In this document: positions 1-11,726 of the stretch, one piece after another
Numbering within the stretch: position 1 is the stretch's first letter
How the letters are laid out: the number at the start of each line of letters is the position of its first letter
Assembly (NCBI GenBank): GCA_030268105.1
Contig: BSDZ01000009.1
Span: 2,059,501-2,123,500, forward strand
DNA from: Volvox africanus
Lineage: Eukaryota > Chlorophyta > Chlorophyceae > Chlamydomonadales > Volvocaceae
Direction: 5' to 3'
Length of the DNA: 64,000 nt
Position numbers and translations under genes: made by a program
Notes under the pieces: model-generated
What the model was told of the DNA's origin: nothing
What the model saw: only the letters and a program-made list of their open reading frames with translations
Database searches by the model: none

Positions 1-525
1 TAAGCACTATTCTCAAATCCCAGTCGTGTCACGTAGTACTTGATAATTGAAAGGAATTCAGATTATGATAGCTGAGCAAGTGGTAATCATTGATTCGGAC
101 ACGGATTAGGCATGGCGGCCGCACGAGTTTAAAATGTCAGGACGAAATCATTGGTATCGCATCATGCAGATATACAATTATAACAAATGTCTGTATAAGC
201 CACGATCTACCTACATACCAAGTGGCGACCAAAACTCGTGGTGACAGGAATAACACAAAAAGCTCAGTTCCGGATAGATATTGAAGAATATATATCCAGG
301 AAAGAAGAATACGTGTAGCAGCAATAACAAGACCATCATAGCCAAATATTGGTCCGCAGCCAAATATTAGTGCGCTGAGACCAAGGTCCTCCTCGGCTAT
401 CTCCCGACCACAGATGTACATGTTCATTCTCTCCTTAACGCATCACCCTCCGCCTCCTCGGCCGTCCCTATACCCCCCAACTCGGGCCTCCTTTCCGACA
501 TCGCTTGACCTCTCGTCCTCGCCGC

Positions 526-3500
526 TTACCACCCGAACCACCCCACTTTCTCGCTCACGAGCACCTTGGTTTTCTCCGCGCCCTTCAGTGCTGCTTCCTC
601 AACCTCCACCACCTCCGCCACCGCATGGCCCACCGCCTTCGAAATGGCACTACCGTACGCGCGCTGCATCTCAGCAACGGCCGTAACCAAGTCCGTGTAC
701 GCCCTGTTGATGGTCACATCGTCCTGCTTCTTCTGCTCACCCGCGTAAAGCTCCCGTACGGCTTCCTGCAAGGATATAACCTTCAATGTTTACAATAAAT
801 CCAAAATTAGAATCCAAATACTCATTGTAATGAAATCGAACTTCATTGACACTGATAACTGCGCGTGTCAGGTCAGTGGATGCATGAGATAGGAAGACCC
901 GGACGGTGAAGAGCCCGACCGTTCGAGGACCAAGAAAATCCTGAAGAAGAGAAAACGGCGGACAGAGGAGGACGACGAAGGAAAAAGGAAAAAGAAGCGC
1001 ACGGCCCGTATTCGGGTCTGCCCAATTTCACCTGGATGGCGGGAAGCGGCTCAGAGGCGTTCTTCTCCAGCGTCTTGCTCACGGACTTCTCCGCGCGCGC
1101 CACTGCCGCTGCAACACAATACGAGCAGAAAATGCAACGTGATGGATGAACTGAACGGAAACGTGATGGAGATTTAGCACCTTAAGCTTTATATCTCCCC
1201 CAGTAGGGCGACGCACTTTCGAGATGAAACAAAACGAGTATTGGTTTCACCCATATTCCATCGTCTCCCATGTCTCAATTGACCCCTACTTAATTTCTTA
1301 TCCTGGTCCCCGATTTTTAGTCCCTGTATGGATTAAACATTATTTACAAATATAATTTCATTTCCTCAATTTCCCCCCAATCCGGACCTTTCCAATTTTG
1401 TGACCATGATACACACGCGTGCCCCTAGCCATATATCGTACAGTATCGTATCGTACCAACCTTCCATTGTCTTGAACTCCTGCTCGAGCCGTTTGTCGTC
1501 ATTAATCAGTGCGGACAACGGCGTGTTGCCGGGGTTGGCCTCTGCAGTATGTTTTTCAGAGAGGATTTGACGGCGACGACGCTGGCTTCAAATTGTTTCG
1601 GCTGAAAGGCTGAATAGTCATGCACTGCAATGCTGTGCCACATCATTCATCCACTTTTGCGTAATTTAAAGGCGCAGCGGTGCTTTCAAAACCTATCAAA
1701 CCCACCTATCGCCGCCAGCAACTCCTGACTGTCCTCCAGGAGCTCAACTGCGGTCTCCATCGCCACCAGCGCAGACTGGCCCGAAGATACAACGCCAACC
1801 TGAAACCAATGAAACCGACAAAGAAAGCATTGAAGCAACCCCATTAAACCACACTCGCTTCTGACAGAAAACCCGGGCTTGCCAGAGGCAAGTGATTCTG
1901 CGTATTAAGGATGCCGTACGCGCCGTACGGGTGGTCCGGATCCTGCAAATAAATCCAGGTGGCCGAAGCTGGAGGCCGAGGGGCACGACCCCATGAACTG
2001 TAGAGGCATACATATGGCTTGTGTTTTTGTGTTTTCTTCGATTCTGTCCTGCCTTCCCCCCCCAACACACACACACATACACACCAGAGCTTTCTTAAGC
2101 CTCCCTCTTAAGTACCTTTCGCCCTGCCGCATGCTCGTTCGACTTAAACCTCACCTCGCCTGTCGAGTCCGCCGCCAGGGTTTCATCGCGGGCCGCCGCC
2201 GCTGCCTGCTCCGCAGCCTGCTTGGCGGCGTCGGCCACGGCCAGTACGGCCGCCTCCCCCCGGGCCGCCAGCTCACCCATCATCTGCTGCCGCCGCCGCA
2301 GCTCCGTGGCCAGCTCGTCACGCGCCTCCACCTGATCAGCAACCGCCGGGAGTTGTGTTGTGTAGGCTGTGGGTTATACTGACTAGAGGCACGTTAACTT
2401 CCAAGTCCCCAACACAAGTCAACGTGCACGACCAACGGCTACCAGTCATCCACTAGGCAACAAGCCATCATCCCTTTCTCCCCCACCGACCAGAACTCAC
2501 CTCAGCGCTCATCTCCTTGCGCCTCGCCAGTTCCTCCACCACGCGGTCCTCTCCCGCCAACCGGTCCAGGAAAGCCTCATTGTTAACTAGCGCCGCGATG
2601 AACTGCTCGTTCCGGATTAGCGCCGCCACCAAAGTCTTAAACGACGGAGTTAATTGGACCGAGCAAAAAAAGGGAGGGTAGAAGCGACAGCTCTTTGCGA
2701 GTGATGAGCTCTCATTGAGCTTTAAGTTGCGTAATACGAGCAGCCTCGAACGTATGCCAGTGCATGCCAAAAGTTTTCGAAGCTGTTTTAATTCGCTCGC
2801 CCAGACGGAGCCAGCATGGGAGGCCTGTCACGCACTTAGCCGTGGAGCAGGAACACAGGTTGGGTGCGACATGTTAGGGTAACAGAGAACAACTGCATTT
2901 GCGGAAAATTATTGCGTGTCACGATCTGAGCCGCGGAAGCGCCCAGGTATTCCATCCGTCCATATGCTTTTACGCGCAACTAGATGTCTTACTTTTAAAT
3001 CTGTGTTGCCATTGACCGCGGGCATCGCCGGAATATCCATACCGATAACCGGGCTGGCGACTGCGGGCTCAGCGAGCGCCTCCTCCCCAGCAACAACAGC
3101 CACAGCCACGGAATTGGACTGCGACTCTGTCACGGCGACTGCCAGTGACTCTGGATCAGACTCCTCGGATAGTTGGACTTCGGCCACCAGCGCAGGGGAT
3201 GCAGGGGAGGCCGCTTCCTCAGACGCGTCCGTGGATGCAGTGGTTGCAACTTCAGGTGGAATTTCCACAGGCTCCGTGGGCGTGAACAGTTCAGGTGCCG
3301 ACGGGCGCTCTGCAAAGGGTGTTGAACACAGCGGCGGACTACGCAGTGATGACTAATGGTGATAGTGGCTACTGCGACAATCGCAGTAGAGGAGTCGCCT
3401 CCAGTGGTACTGGAATCATTAATAGTATTGATAGTTTGGCGGTTAATGAGGTCTATATACTCGCGGAGAGTGGCCATCGTGCCTGAGGGAACGAGTAATT

Positions 3501-4063
3501 GTACATGCCAACCATGTCGCTCAGTGCTTTCTGATAGAGTAAGCATGACTAGGGCCTGCCGCTGGGTTATGTATATCTTACCAATCGAAGAGCTGGACGA
3601 AAGCTCTGTCAGCGGTTGTATAGCCTGTCATTAAAGAAAGATATGAATGTGCGTTGGTTAAAAGTCAGTTCAGCTTCATGGGATGCTTACAACCCACGCT
3701 TTCAACAAATGAATTGAGTATACTTATGAAAGATTGTATCTTCCGTTGCAACTGCTCATGGACACGCAAAGCGAACACCGACAACGATGGCAACACCCTA
3801 AAACTGCCAACCTGCACGGAAAAAACTTCATCCCTCGGTATTTCAGACCAGGCCAAATTAGCTACTAGAAGCTGTGCTGCAATTGCTGATATGCAGGTCG
3901 CCACATGACGTGCGTCACCCCCCTTCAAGGAATCGTCCTGTCGCGACTCTGCGGCTTTGACATTTGGGTCGACAGCCATAGCGCTGATACGATAAAAACG
4001 TTTTCCTTGACCATATTTCGCAACTGACTTCGGCAGCCTGTGCAGGCTTGCTTGGCCTAGCAT
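526..4063 (-). CDS. Unrecognised ten-exon gene, ~590-residue protein
   Basis: Proposed exons, 5' to 3' on the minus strand: 4063-3698, 3606-3411, 3309-2993, 2635-2501, 2331-2155, 1942-1853, 1799-1706, 1541-1461, 1108-1032 and 765-526. All junctions are GT-AG, phases close, and the total is 591 codons with the stop at 526-528. The first in-frame ATG is at 4063. Residues 1-30 are basic and Ser/Tyr-bearing, followed by a hydrophobic stretch near residues 55-75, which would suit an organelle presequence; this is inference. The middle is Ala/Glu/Ser-rich. Exons 4-5 encode a Glu/Arg/Ala-rich helical, probably coiled-coil segment. The C-terminus is a charged Ala-rich helix ending in WFGW. A short stretch in exon 2 (GWHVQLLVPSG) faintly recalls TPM-domain strands, too weakly to name. 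The least certain sites are the exon 2 acceptor and the exon 6 donor (GTGGTT). Confidence 0.7.
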
Positions 4064-5267
4064 ACTTGCACGTCAAGGAAATGATCCGGTGCAAAATAAA
4101 TGACGGCTTTTAGGCAGTTGAAAGGACAATTGGAGTGAAATTATCATAACTGCCTTCGCGTGAACATTACGATTGGTGGCATGTCCGGACAACCGGACCC
4201 TACCACCATGGCCACCATTGATACTTAACGATGCTCCGAAATCATTCCAAGAGAACCCGAAATCACTACCTCAAATTCAAGCTCTGAAATGAGCAACCCT
4301 ACAGACAACGCAAACCTGAATTTTAGGATCTATGACATCGCCGACTCTTCGTCGCCATCAAAGTTCCAGGAATGCCTTCGCGATGGTTGTGTCGAAGCGA
4401 AGCCGAAATAGAGCAATTTAAAGTCTTGGGAGCACCACCAGAGTAACTCTTCCATAATGATGCTATAAAACAACCCCGGAGATCGATATCGTGCATAAAC
4501 ATTATCTCGACCAGCAATGAAATAATCATGCTCGCGATAGTTGGCCAGCATTATGTGCTGGCCACTATTAGCCGTTAGGTTAGATAAAGACTATGCGTTC
4601 CATGGCTGGGCTCCCGCACACGACCCATCCATTGCAAAGGAGGCGTGGGAAAAGTCGGCGAACGATAATGAGCCCGTTTTGCGTCGGCATTCCGGGATGT
4701 TTCCTCAACCCCTCGAAAAACCGTTACACTTTTCAACAGGCACAGATCTTCCAGCTGTACGAGCACCTCAATTATAATCACACGTCTAAAACACACTGTA
4801 CGGGTTCCGGAGGTGTAGCTAAAATCGCACGATGAAGAGCTTGTATAAATGCCGCCCTATCAAAAAGGGCAGAGGCATATGCCTAACCGCTCATCGGCAG
4901 ACAGGGCGTAAGACTTCACCAGTACGAGGCCGAGACCATGCAGACTAAATTGCGATTGTCTATTCGATTCCCAACGCTTGCTGCACGAACGCATATGATA
5001 AATGGAGTGTTGCTGCACCCGGACAGCACCTATAGCTGCAATATGAAGATGCACAGGCACATCCAACAAGCTAACAAGAGAGATGCACGGCACAAGAGAG
5101 AGCCACTGTGTTGCTGAACTGCACTGGACGTCTAATGCCAAGACGCGCGGATGTTGCACCCGAACGTGGGGCACGGGTCCTTGATTGCTTACTCCCCGGC
5201 CCCGCTCTCCAGCGCTAGCTTTCTGGCACTCCCCGGAGCGTAGAAGCGACGCGAACAGACAATGCGC
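4064..5267. other. Spacer: upstream of the unknown gene and 3' side of the DUF2993 gene
   Basis: I found no conserved coding segment on either strand. The part next to 4063 should hold the promoter of the ten-exon gene. On the minus strand a TGTAA pentamer, the polyadenylation signal used by volvocine algae, lies at 4724-4728, about 540 nt beyond the DUF2993 stop codon. It could end that transcript, leaving 3' UTR at about 4720-5267. Confidence 0.4.
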
Positions 5268-7294
5268 TCAGAATTTCATATTAAGGGGTGGCAACTGCAG
5301 AATCGCAACCTTCATGGTGATCGTGAGCAGCGCAGGCAACAGACCTGCCTCCCTAGGGGAATCCGCTGCCCCGTCCAAAGGTCCGGACGACGCCGACGAG
5401 CTCAACCCTGGCAGGAGCCCACCGCGAGCCGCGCCTCCAGCAGCGCCTACCCCGGGGCCCGGCAGCTGCACCAAGAGCACAGGATTTCGCAACTCTATCC
5501 CCTGCGCCGTGGTCAGGTCAAGCGGGGGTGGTACCGATCGCCCCAGCAGGGGCATGGTGGAGGGCTATCGTAAGCGGGAATGGGACCCCTGGTGTCGGAC
5601 TCCCCATGTTTCCTTTGTAGGCTTTGAAGACATTCAACCATGCTAAGGTATAGATCATAAAGGCCTTACCTGATTAGAAACGTGGAGGCGAACATCATCC
5701 AGATGTGGCGATGTGATGCCTCCTTCCCACCCCAACAAGTCCGGAGGAGAGCGCTAGAGCCTTACCGTGTCCTTCCAGCCCTAGGTAGGGGTCTCGCGCC
5801 CCAGCTGGCCTCGGCTCCGCCATCCCCGTACCCACCTGAAGATTTATGACCAGGTTCCTGAAGAAGTTCCGAAGACCTTCCGCCACTACCTGCGTACCCG
5901 CATCCGCCTCCCCGTCCTCAGTGTCTACTGAGCCAATGCTAGCGGCGCTCAATGCCCCTGCGCCGGCGTCAGTGGACACGGTCGAGGCGCCGTACGCTTG
6001 CGGTGCCACTGTCAGCGTCTGGACCCTCCTTGCAAGGGAGCCCGGCCGCGTAGAGCCCACCGTGGAGGCGGCCGACACAGCCGCTGCCGCCGCCACGACC
6101 GGCGCGACCGCCGTCACCCCGAGTGGCTCGTCAATGCTGCCAATGGATGCGTAGCTCCCTGTTGTTGACCGTAATGCTGTCGCCGCCGTTGCGACACGCC
6201 TGGCGGATACCGTGAGCTGTTCAAGCGTGTTGTATGAGGTCATGACGGACGCGGTGGCGGCAGCGGCAATGCCAGGAGCGGAACTGCCACGCAGCTGGGC
6301 AGCGGTTTTCGCTGGTGACGTGCTCATGACGACTGCGTAGCGCTGACCGTCACCAGCCCAGATGCCCTCGTAGGTAATAACGCCACGGCCGGTCTTCGTG
6401 TCGATCCGGACGCTAGCCGTGCTGCAATCAAAGATGAAGGCCTGGCCCTGCAGTTTCGAAATACGCGCGGAATGATAACAGCTCTTCAGTCAGGCAGGCA
6501 GAGGTCAATGTGATCCTCAAAGTGACCCTCACGCGAGAATGGCATACCACGTTCGTCAGCAATCTGTCAAAAGCCCATTTCTCCGGCATAGCCGTGAGTA
6601 AGCGCCGGCTCAAGGAAGGTTACACACCAAAGGAGGTAGTGGGATGACAGGGGTCGAAGCCAGCGCTCCGTCCCGCTTCGCACCTTGACGGCCCTGGCAG
6701 CCGCCGCCACCATGATGGGGTGCACCATAAAGTTGGCTAAGTCCAAGCTGGTGAGCGTGAAGGCCACAGAGCCCTGGGCACGATGATCAGCCCGGTGAGA
6801 TTGCAATAGCAGCAACTCTAAGCAGGAAGAGTAACTTTCAGGACACAGGTAGTAAGGTAGTAGCTGAGGAAGCCGAACCAATCAGGATGCGGAATGGAAC
6901 GGACGGCTCATCCTAAAACTATCCCCGTACGCCGGCCTCTTCAAGGCCTCCCTCCAGGCCGACAACACAAAATGACATGCAGATTAATTAGTAGGTGTCA
7001 ATGCGGGAAATACGGCGACAAGGACAGGCTGCAATCTCACCTTTGGTACATTTTTTAAGGCCACCGTTTGCTGCCACACCAGCTTCTGATAATCCAAGAT
7101 GAGCTCTCCAACGTCTACCATTAGCTGTTCAGCTGTCAGTTCCAGCGGGGTCCGCCAGTTATAGCCGCGGACGGTCAAGCCCCCAAATTTGCCCTCCATG
7201 AGCCCCCAAGCCGTTGACCTTACATCAACGTGGATGCCAGCGTGCTGCTTAAGTCGAGCCGACAAAGCCAGCGCAAAAGCTCGTTCAAGTAAGT
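5268..7294 (-). CDS. DUF2993 (LmeA-like) lipid-binding-type protein, 5' end not resolved
   Basis: Exons 7294-7041, 6773-6684, 6447-5836 and 5501-5268 join in phase to a TGA at 5268-5270. Together they give about 395 residues that lack the N-terminus. The first exon carries a helix followed by GYNWRTPLEL, matching the glycine/tryptophan signature of DUF2993. The next exon ends with HPIMVAAAARAVK, the family's H-P-x-V helix. The third has a WAGDG motif in a beta-rich stretch. After it comes an Ala/Ser/Thr insert of about 110 residues, and then FFRNLVINLQ joined to GIELRNPVL, the family's closing strand. DUF2993 proteins occur in cyanobacteria, actinobacteria and plastids; the actinobacterial LmeA binds phospholipid. 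A plastid location is inference. The first exon begins with two bases of a split codon (AG|AC), so an upstream exon with the start and probably a transit peptide is missing. It may lie in 7550-7850. Confidence 0.78.
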
Positions 7295-8990
7295 CTGACG
7301 TCTGCGGTGCATATATAACAGCATCGTCCGCATGCAGTCCGCAAAACCCTAATTTACTTACTAACTAGGGGTTACAACCTCCCACACGGTTATAACACCC
7401 TTGGTCTCATTACTTAGTTATATGATGGTCAGGATAGTAATTTAGGACATGAGATGAATAAAGGAAGTATGATGATATTCGTAAGCATCACGAAAAAGAA
7501 ACGCATACAAGCCTCCAGGAGCTGCCGTTACGGCTTCGCGCAACGAGCGCGCATTTCCAGCTCAAGTCCACATCGTTTCTCATATACTCAAGTTTCCATC
7601 CCGGCGTACCATATCCTTCTGGAGTGACGCCGGCCTGGTGTTCTCCAACGCTTTTCCTCTGGAACCCTTGACAGCGACATGCCTGGCGCCGCAAAGATGG
7701 GAATAGTTTCTACGTCCCGGGCGCTCCCCGGAATCATGCATAGATCGTGCATGTTTTGGTTGGCAAAGCGCAGCAGAGCACCAAGATTTCATGTTGGAGG
7801 CCTGCCTCAAACAGTAAAAGCTTGAGCACAGTCGACACCTTAGCTGCACGAATGATATCGGTGGTCGACAGTGACAAAATATTAAAGCTATTGGGTTTCA
7901 TGCGTTATCAGTATCAAACGATATTTTAAGAATGCCAGGCTGCGAGATGACTTTTTGTGTTTACTCGTGTGAATCCATCACAAAGGTTCATCTTTATCAT
8001 TATTTACTATGGGACATTATACGTAATTGTGTACATGTTGTGTTGCATCAATCTTCAATCTTCAAGAGTTTGGATGTGAGCACGCACGGCAAGCCGTAAA
8101 AGCACAAATGTCAAGTGCCGAATCTCTGCGTGCATATCAAAAATGAAGTGTCCTGGAAAATGAATGCCTTCTTGCTGTAGAATCGGTTAGCTCTTGGGGT
8201 GAAGGTAAGGGGGCACGTCCTCAATACTAAGGAGGCTTTCGGAAGTCTAGTCATGGGGGAAACCCTAAATATCTTCATTTGGAGCCATATGCTGGATCGA
8301 TAGGCATCGTAGAGGGTCGAAGGCCTCATCACCGTTCTACATCTGCCAGATAGACAATGAGAAGCAAGGCCTTTGGTCGGGTACCAATTACTACCACGGC
8401 ACCCGTTCTGGCTGCGCCTTGAACGGAGGGGTTGGGACCAAGGTTCTGAAGGCTTTTAGGGCAGGCAATGAAAGGTAGGATAATTGTGGGGTTGAAAGGT
8501 AATGATAGTAAGAAGGGTAATCTGTTTGGATCGGCTCAAGGTGTGAAGCAAAAAAACATGGCTGCCCTCTCAGTCCCACACCTGGGGTGGGGCGGGTTTT
8601 GGGTGAGGACTTCACGGATCTTGTAAATTTGCTGTATATAAACATATTCCAGATTATATGTCTGTTGACAGCTCACCCTGTCATTTTGTGTCCACTCCGT
8701 CCGCTAATGTCCGTACTTGTCCTTTATTTACTGCAGTGGACACCGACAAGAGCATTGCAAATTATCGTGAGCTACTTGGCCATTGATCATGTGCACACAA
8801 TTGAAAAATACCTTAAGTATTAGTGGCATTGAAGGACGACAGGTCAGCGCAACCTCTGACTTTCTTTACCTACTGCGCCGAAATAGTATTATCTTATCCA
8901 ATCGTGTTTTGACATTATAATGATTAAAACTTGTGTTTCTCTCTAAAATAAACGCATTCCTTATCGGCATGGTGCAGCCCGCCTCACATC
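7295..8990. other. Spacer, probably holding the first exon and promoter of the DUF2993 gene
   Basis: No conserved coding sequence is visible. A minus-strand open stretch from 7849 to 7580 is Arg/Ser/Cys-rich and starts with ATG, so it could be a transit-peptide exon. I could not find a donor that joins it in phase to the acceptor at 7294. The rest (about 7900-8990) is lower in GC and I see nothing in it. Confidence 0.3.
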
Positions 8991-8996
8991 GATGGG

Positions 8997-9330
8997 ATGC
9001 CTCGTAAGGAAGCCTGGGCTATCAAGAAGCGATTTGATTTCCCACTGCCAAATGCCAAAGGGGAACTGAAGACTAGAGTTTCACTACCTCAATCTCGCGG
9101 GCCGCGTAAGATCGCCCCTACTTGTCCCATTTTGGGGTCTAAAGATAATAAACCACGCAAGCGTTACGCCTCGCGTGATCCAGATGACTTTGAAAAGCTC
9201 GTCAAACAGCAGTGAGAAGCAGAAGCAACAGTGCGCGCTGATGCAGTCGGCGAGGAACTGGCTGGCCCCACGACAGGCCCCACACCGGTGGTGTATGAGG
9301 TGACGTTACGGCTTGTGGGTCTAAGCCTAA
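8997..9330 (+). pseudogene. Decayed basic ORF, possibly transposon-derived
   Basis: An ATG at 8997 opens a Lys/Arg/Pro-rich frame that stops at 9213-9215 (TGA) after 72 codons. The same frame then continues open and protein-like for about 40 more codons (ADAVGEELAGPTTGPTPVV). The TGA looks like a point mutation of an Arg codon (CGA). No partner exons or family motif were found. A dispersed-repeat fragment shared with the 60-kb retroelement region begins about 340 bp downstream, which suggests a mobile-element relic. It could also be a short spurious ORF. Confidence 0.35.
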
Positions 9331-9667
9331 CTTGCACCCGTTCACCCCGAGCATGAGACCAGTCTTACCTTTCCTTCACCAACTACTGTTCTTGATCCTT
9401 CGTCCACAGAGGATGATCTGGCTGCAGCACAGATGGGCTCCTGATGGCGGTGACCTCTGTGGACACCATAGCCTGCCGGCCCAGGAGCCTCGTGTCCGTG
9501 CAAAGCCAGCTACACGCCGACGTGTATGTTGAGTAAGATGAGTACGCTGAGGCATGTCCCGCTATCAATGACCTTCACATCCTCTACTACCTTCTGCGGA
9601 TGACCTAACATGTTTTGCACAAACCAGAAAGCGAGCTGAGTAGATGGTCTGAAACATGGCCCGCATT

Positions 9668-9798
9668 TCGGGCTTGCATAAGAAAGCCGGGTAGTTGGGC
9701 GTAAGGCCCTGGGCAAGGCAGTTGTACAGTTGCTTCGCGTCAGTCCGTGTCCTCAGGGCTGTATTTAAACGCGTGCCTTTGCTTTCCTTTTCATCTTA
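9668..9798 (+). repeat. Dispersed repeat B, copy 1 (fragment)
   Basis: This segment is closely similar to 59910-60041. Shared blocks include TAGTTGGGCGTAAGGCCCT, GTGTCCTCAGGGCTGTATTT and TTTTCATCTT, in the same order and spacing. The second copy lies at the left edge of the DIRS-like element, so this copy is probably a leftover terminal or leader fragment of the same family. Similarity fades on both sides. Confidence 0.7.
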
Positions 9799-11726
9799 TT
9801 CTTCGTCCCAGGCCTTTTAGCGCAGCATATCTGTAACAGAAATGGCAATGGCAACAACTAACGGTTGAGATGCATGTGAACATCATAGAAAACCGAAATC
9901 TTGGTAGTGTCCTCCAGCCCTGAGATACAAGCATGCAGTGCAGAGGCGACCCCCCCCTAAAAATGGTTAGTCGCGGAGACGGCGCTTGTGGTGGTGGATC
10001 GAGGACCTTATTTCGGCATGTATAGGATCAGGGTAGATTGTAATAGCGATAGGATCAATGTGAGCTCATGGGACCTCGTGTCAGAAGGACATCATTCAGG
10101 TTGATGGAATACGATTTGAGCACGCATGCATTTTGTCTGGCGATGCGATTTAGCTTAAGTCAGTTCCCTGTCCTTAGAGTTTAAATCAGAATGTTAGCAT
10201 TGTGTATGCTTTACGTTCGGTCCATACTTCCGCATGAGAAATTTGTCGTAGTGGTGCGAAGTGCGGCGAAGTTGTCGTGAAGTATTTCGGTTAACCGCTA
10301 TGTATTGCGCTTGGCTTCCCCTTCCGGAGTCCGATTATACAGATAATAGTTAGCTTTATTTGGAATTAATTGGCGTGATTTCTGGCTAATTTGGGAGCTT
10401 TGTGTACGTACCTGTTTCGTATGGCGCAAAGTGGAATGTTCGTTGGTAGTTTCTACGAGTATGTTCGCCGCGACTGACGAAGCTTATTTATTCTCGTTTT
10501 CGCCTAGCTTTCGGTAGATTTCGCAGCTCATCCTTGTTCTGCTCTGTATGTAACGAAGAGGGATTTATTCGGGAATCTTGACGCTCTCATTTCATGTGAC
10601 CATAGAGCATCACGGCCTCTCACAGCAGTCCCGCTGACACATAGCATTTTATCTTAAGATGAACAATTGTTTGCTTTTGTGCCCTCGCAATAGTTGGTTG
10701 CTTGGATCCGGTTCCCGGGGCTAGGCGTTTCCGGGAGTTGGTTTACCTATGTCTGAGAATGGTGAGGTAGAGGATGATTATGTTGTTGTGGAATGCTCTG
10801 CTTACGAGAGGATAAGACAATAGACGACATAAGCTAGAGGCTTTCTGTAAGGGAACATGAGCTCGGGTAATCAGCGTAGCCTGATCAAGGCTTCATGAAA
10901 TCCGCCGTGTGAGAGACGGTATAACGCTCTATGATGCTTTTTTACTTTTCCCTTGTTCAAGCGCTAGCTTTTCCTTTTCGTGTTTGATGTAGAGTAGTGC
11001 TTAACAGCCCATGAGTATATATCAGTACGTTCATACATCTGCAAAAGTGCATATATCTCTAAAAACCTGTCACAGCACATGTTTCGTTTTCTATGCGGAA
11101 GCTAGGTACAGAAGGTTGTAGTACAGAAGCTGAGAAGACGCCTTCGGAAGGCTGTCCTTCCCACTCATATATTTGTCGGTTTCGAATCATAAACTGTCGA
11201 TCGCGACACTTTGCAGTAATTATGGACGATGAGTTTTAACTTCACTGCCCGCAACAAATTTTAGTCGTACTTCTCTCAGCCTCAGTTCAAGAGGAGAGAT
11301 TCAAGAGAGATGCAAACCGCTTAAGAATGTACAATTACCCTGGTATATTCAACTTTAATATGCTGTATTATGTTTCGCTGCATCTTTCCATAGGGCTCCG
11401 ATCGACATTACGACGTCGTCACAGACGTTGTCGGCGAGAGCGGGCAGCTCATGGCCGGCAGGCAGAAGGCATGTACCTCCCCGTTCTAATGCATATGCAT
11501 TCCGGGCTCTGTCCTCAAGATAAACAATATAGCTTTCGATTAAGAATTCCCTTGACTCAATCTATACCCGCTTGTACGCCCGGTACGAAGGTGCCGTCGC
11601 AAGCTCCACGCCGCCCGTGCTATCGCGTCCCTCCACTGCTACCTTTGTAGGTTATACCTGCTTTTCTAGTTGCATCCTTGAAACCGAGCAGTGCTACATA
11701 CAATTGCTCCAAGTAATGACCGCTGA
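9799..11726. other. Gene-free spacer
   Basis: This stretch is noticeably lower in GC than the coding exons and dense in stop codons in all frames. The end next to 11727 should be the PLMT 3' UTR. I see no RNA gene, terminal inverted repeat or conserved coding segment. Confidence 0.35.

Noticed and set aside
6516..6575. Extra exon in the DUF2993 gene (minus strand, WAFDRLLTNVV)
   Set aside because: Joining 6684 directly to 6447 is phase 0 on both sides and reproduces the family spacing from the H-P helix to the next strand, so this stretch is intronic.
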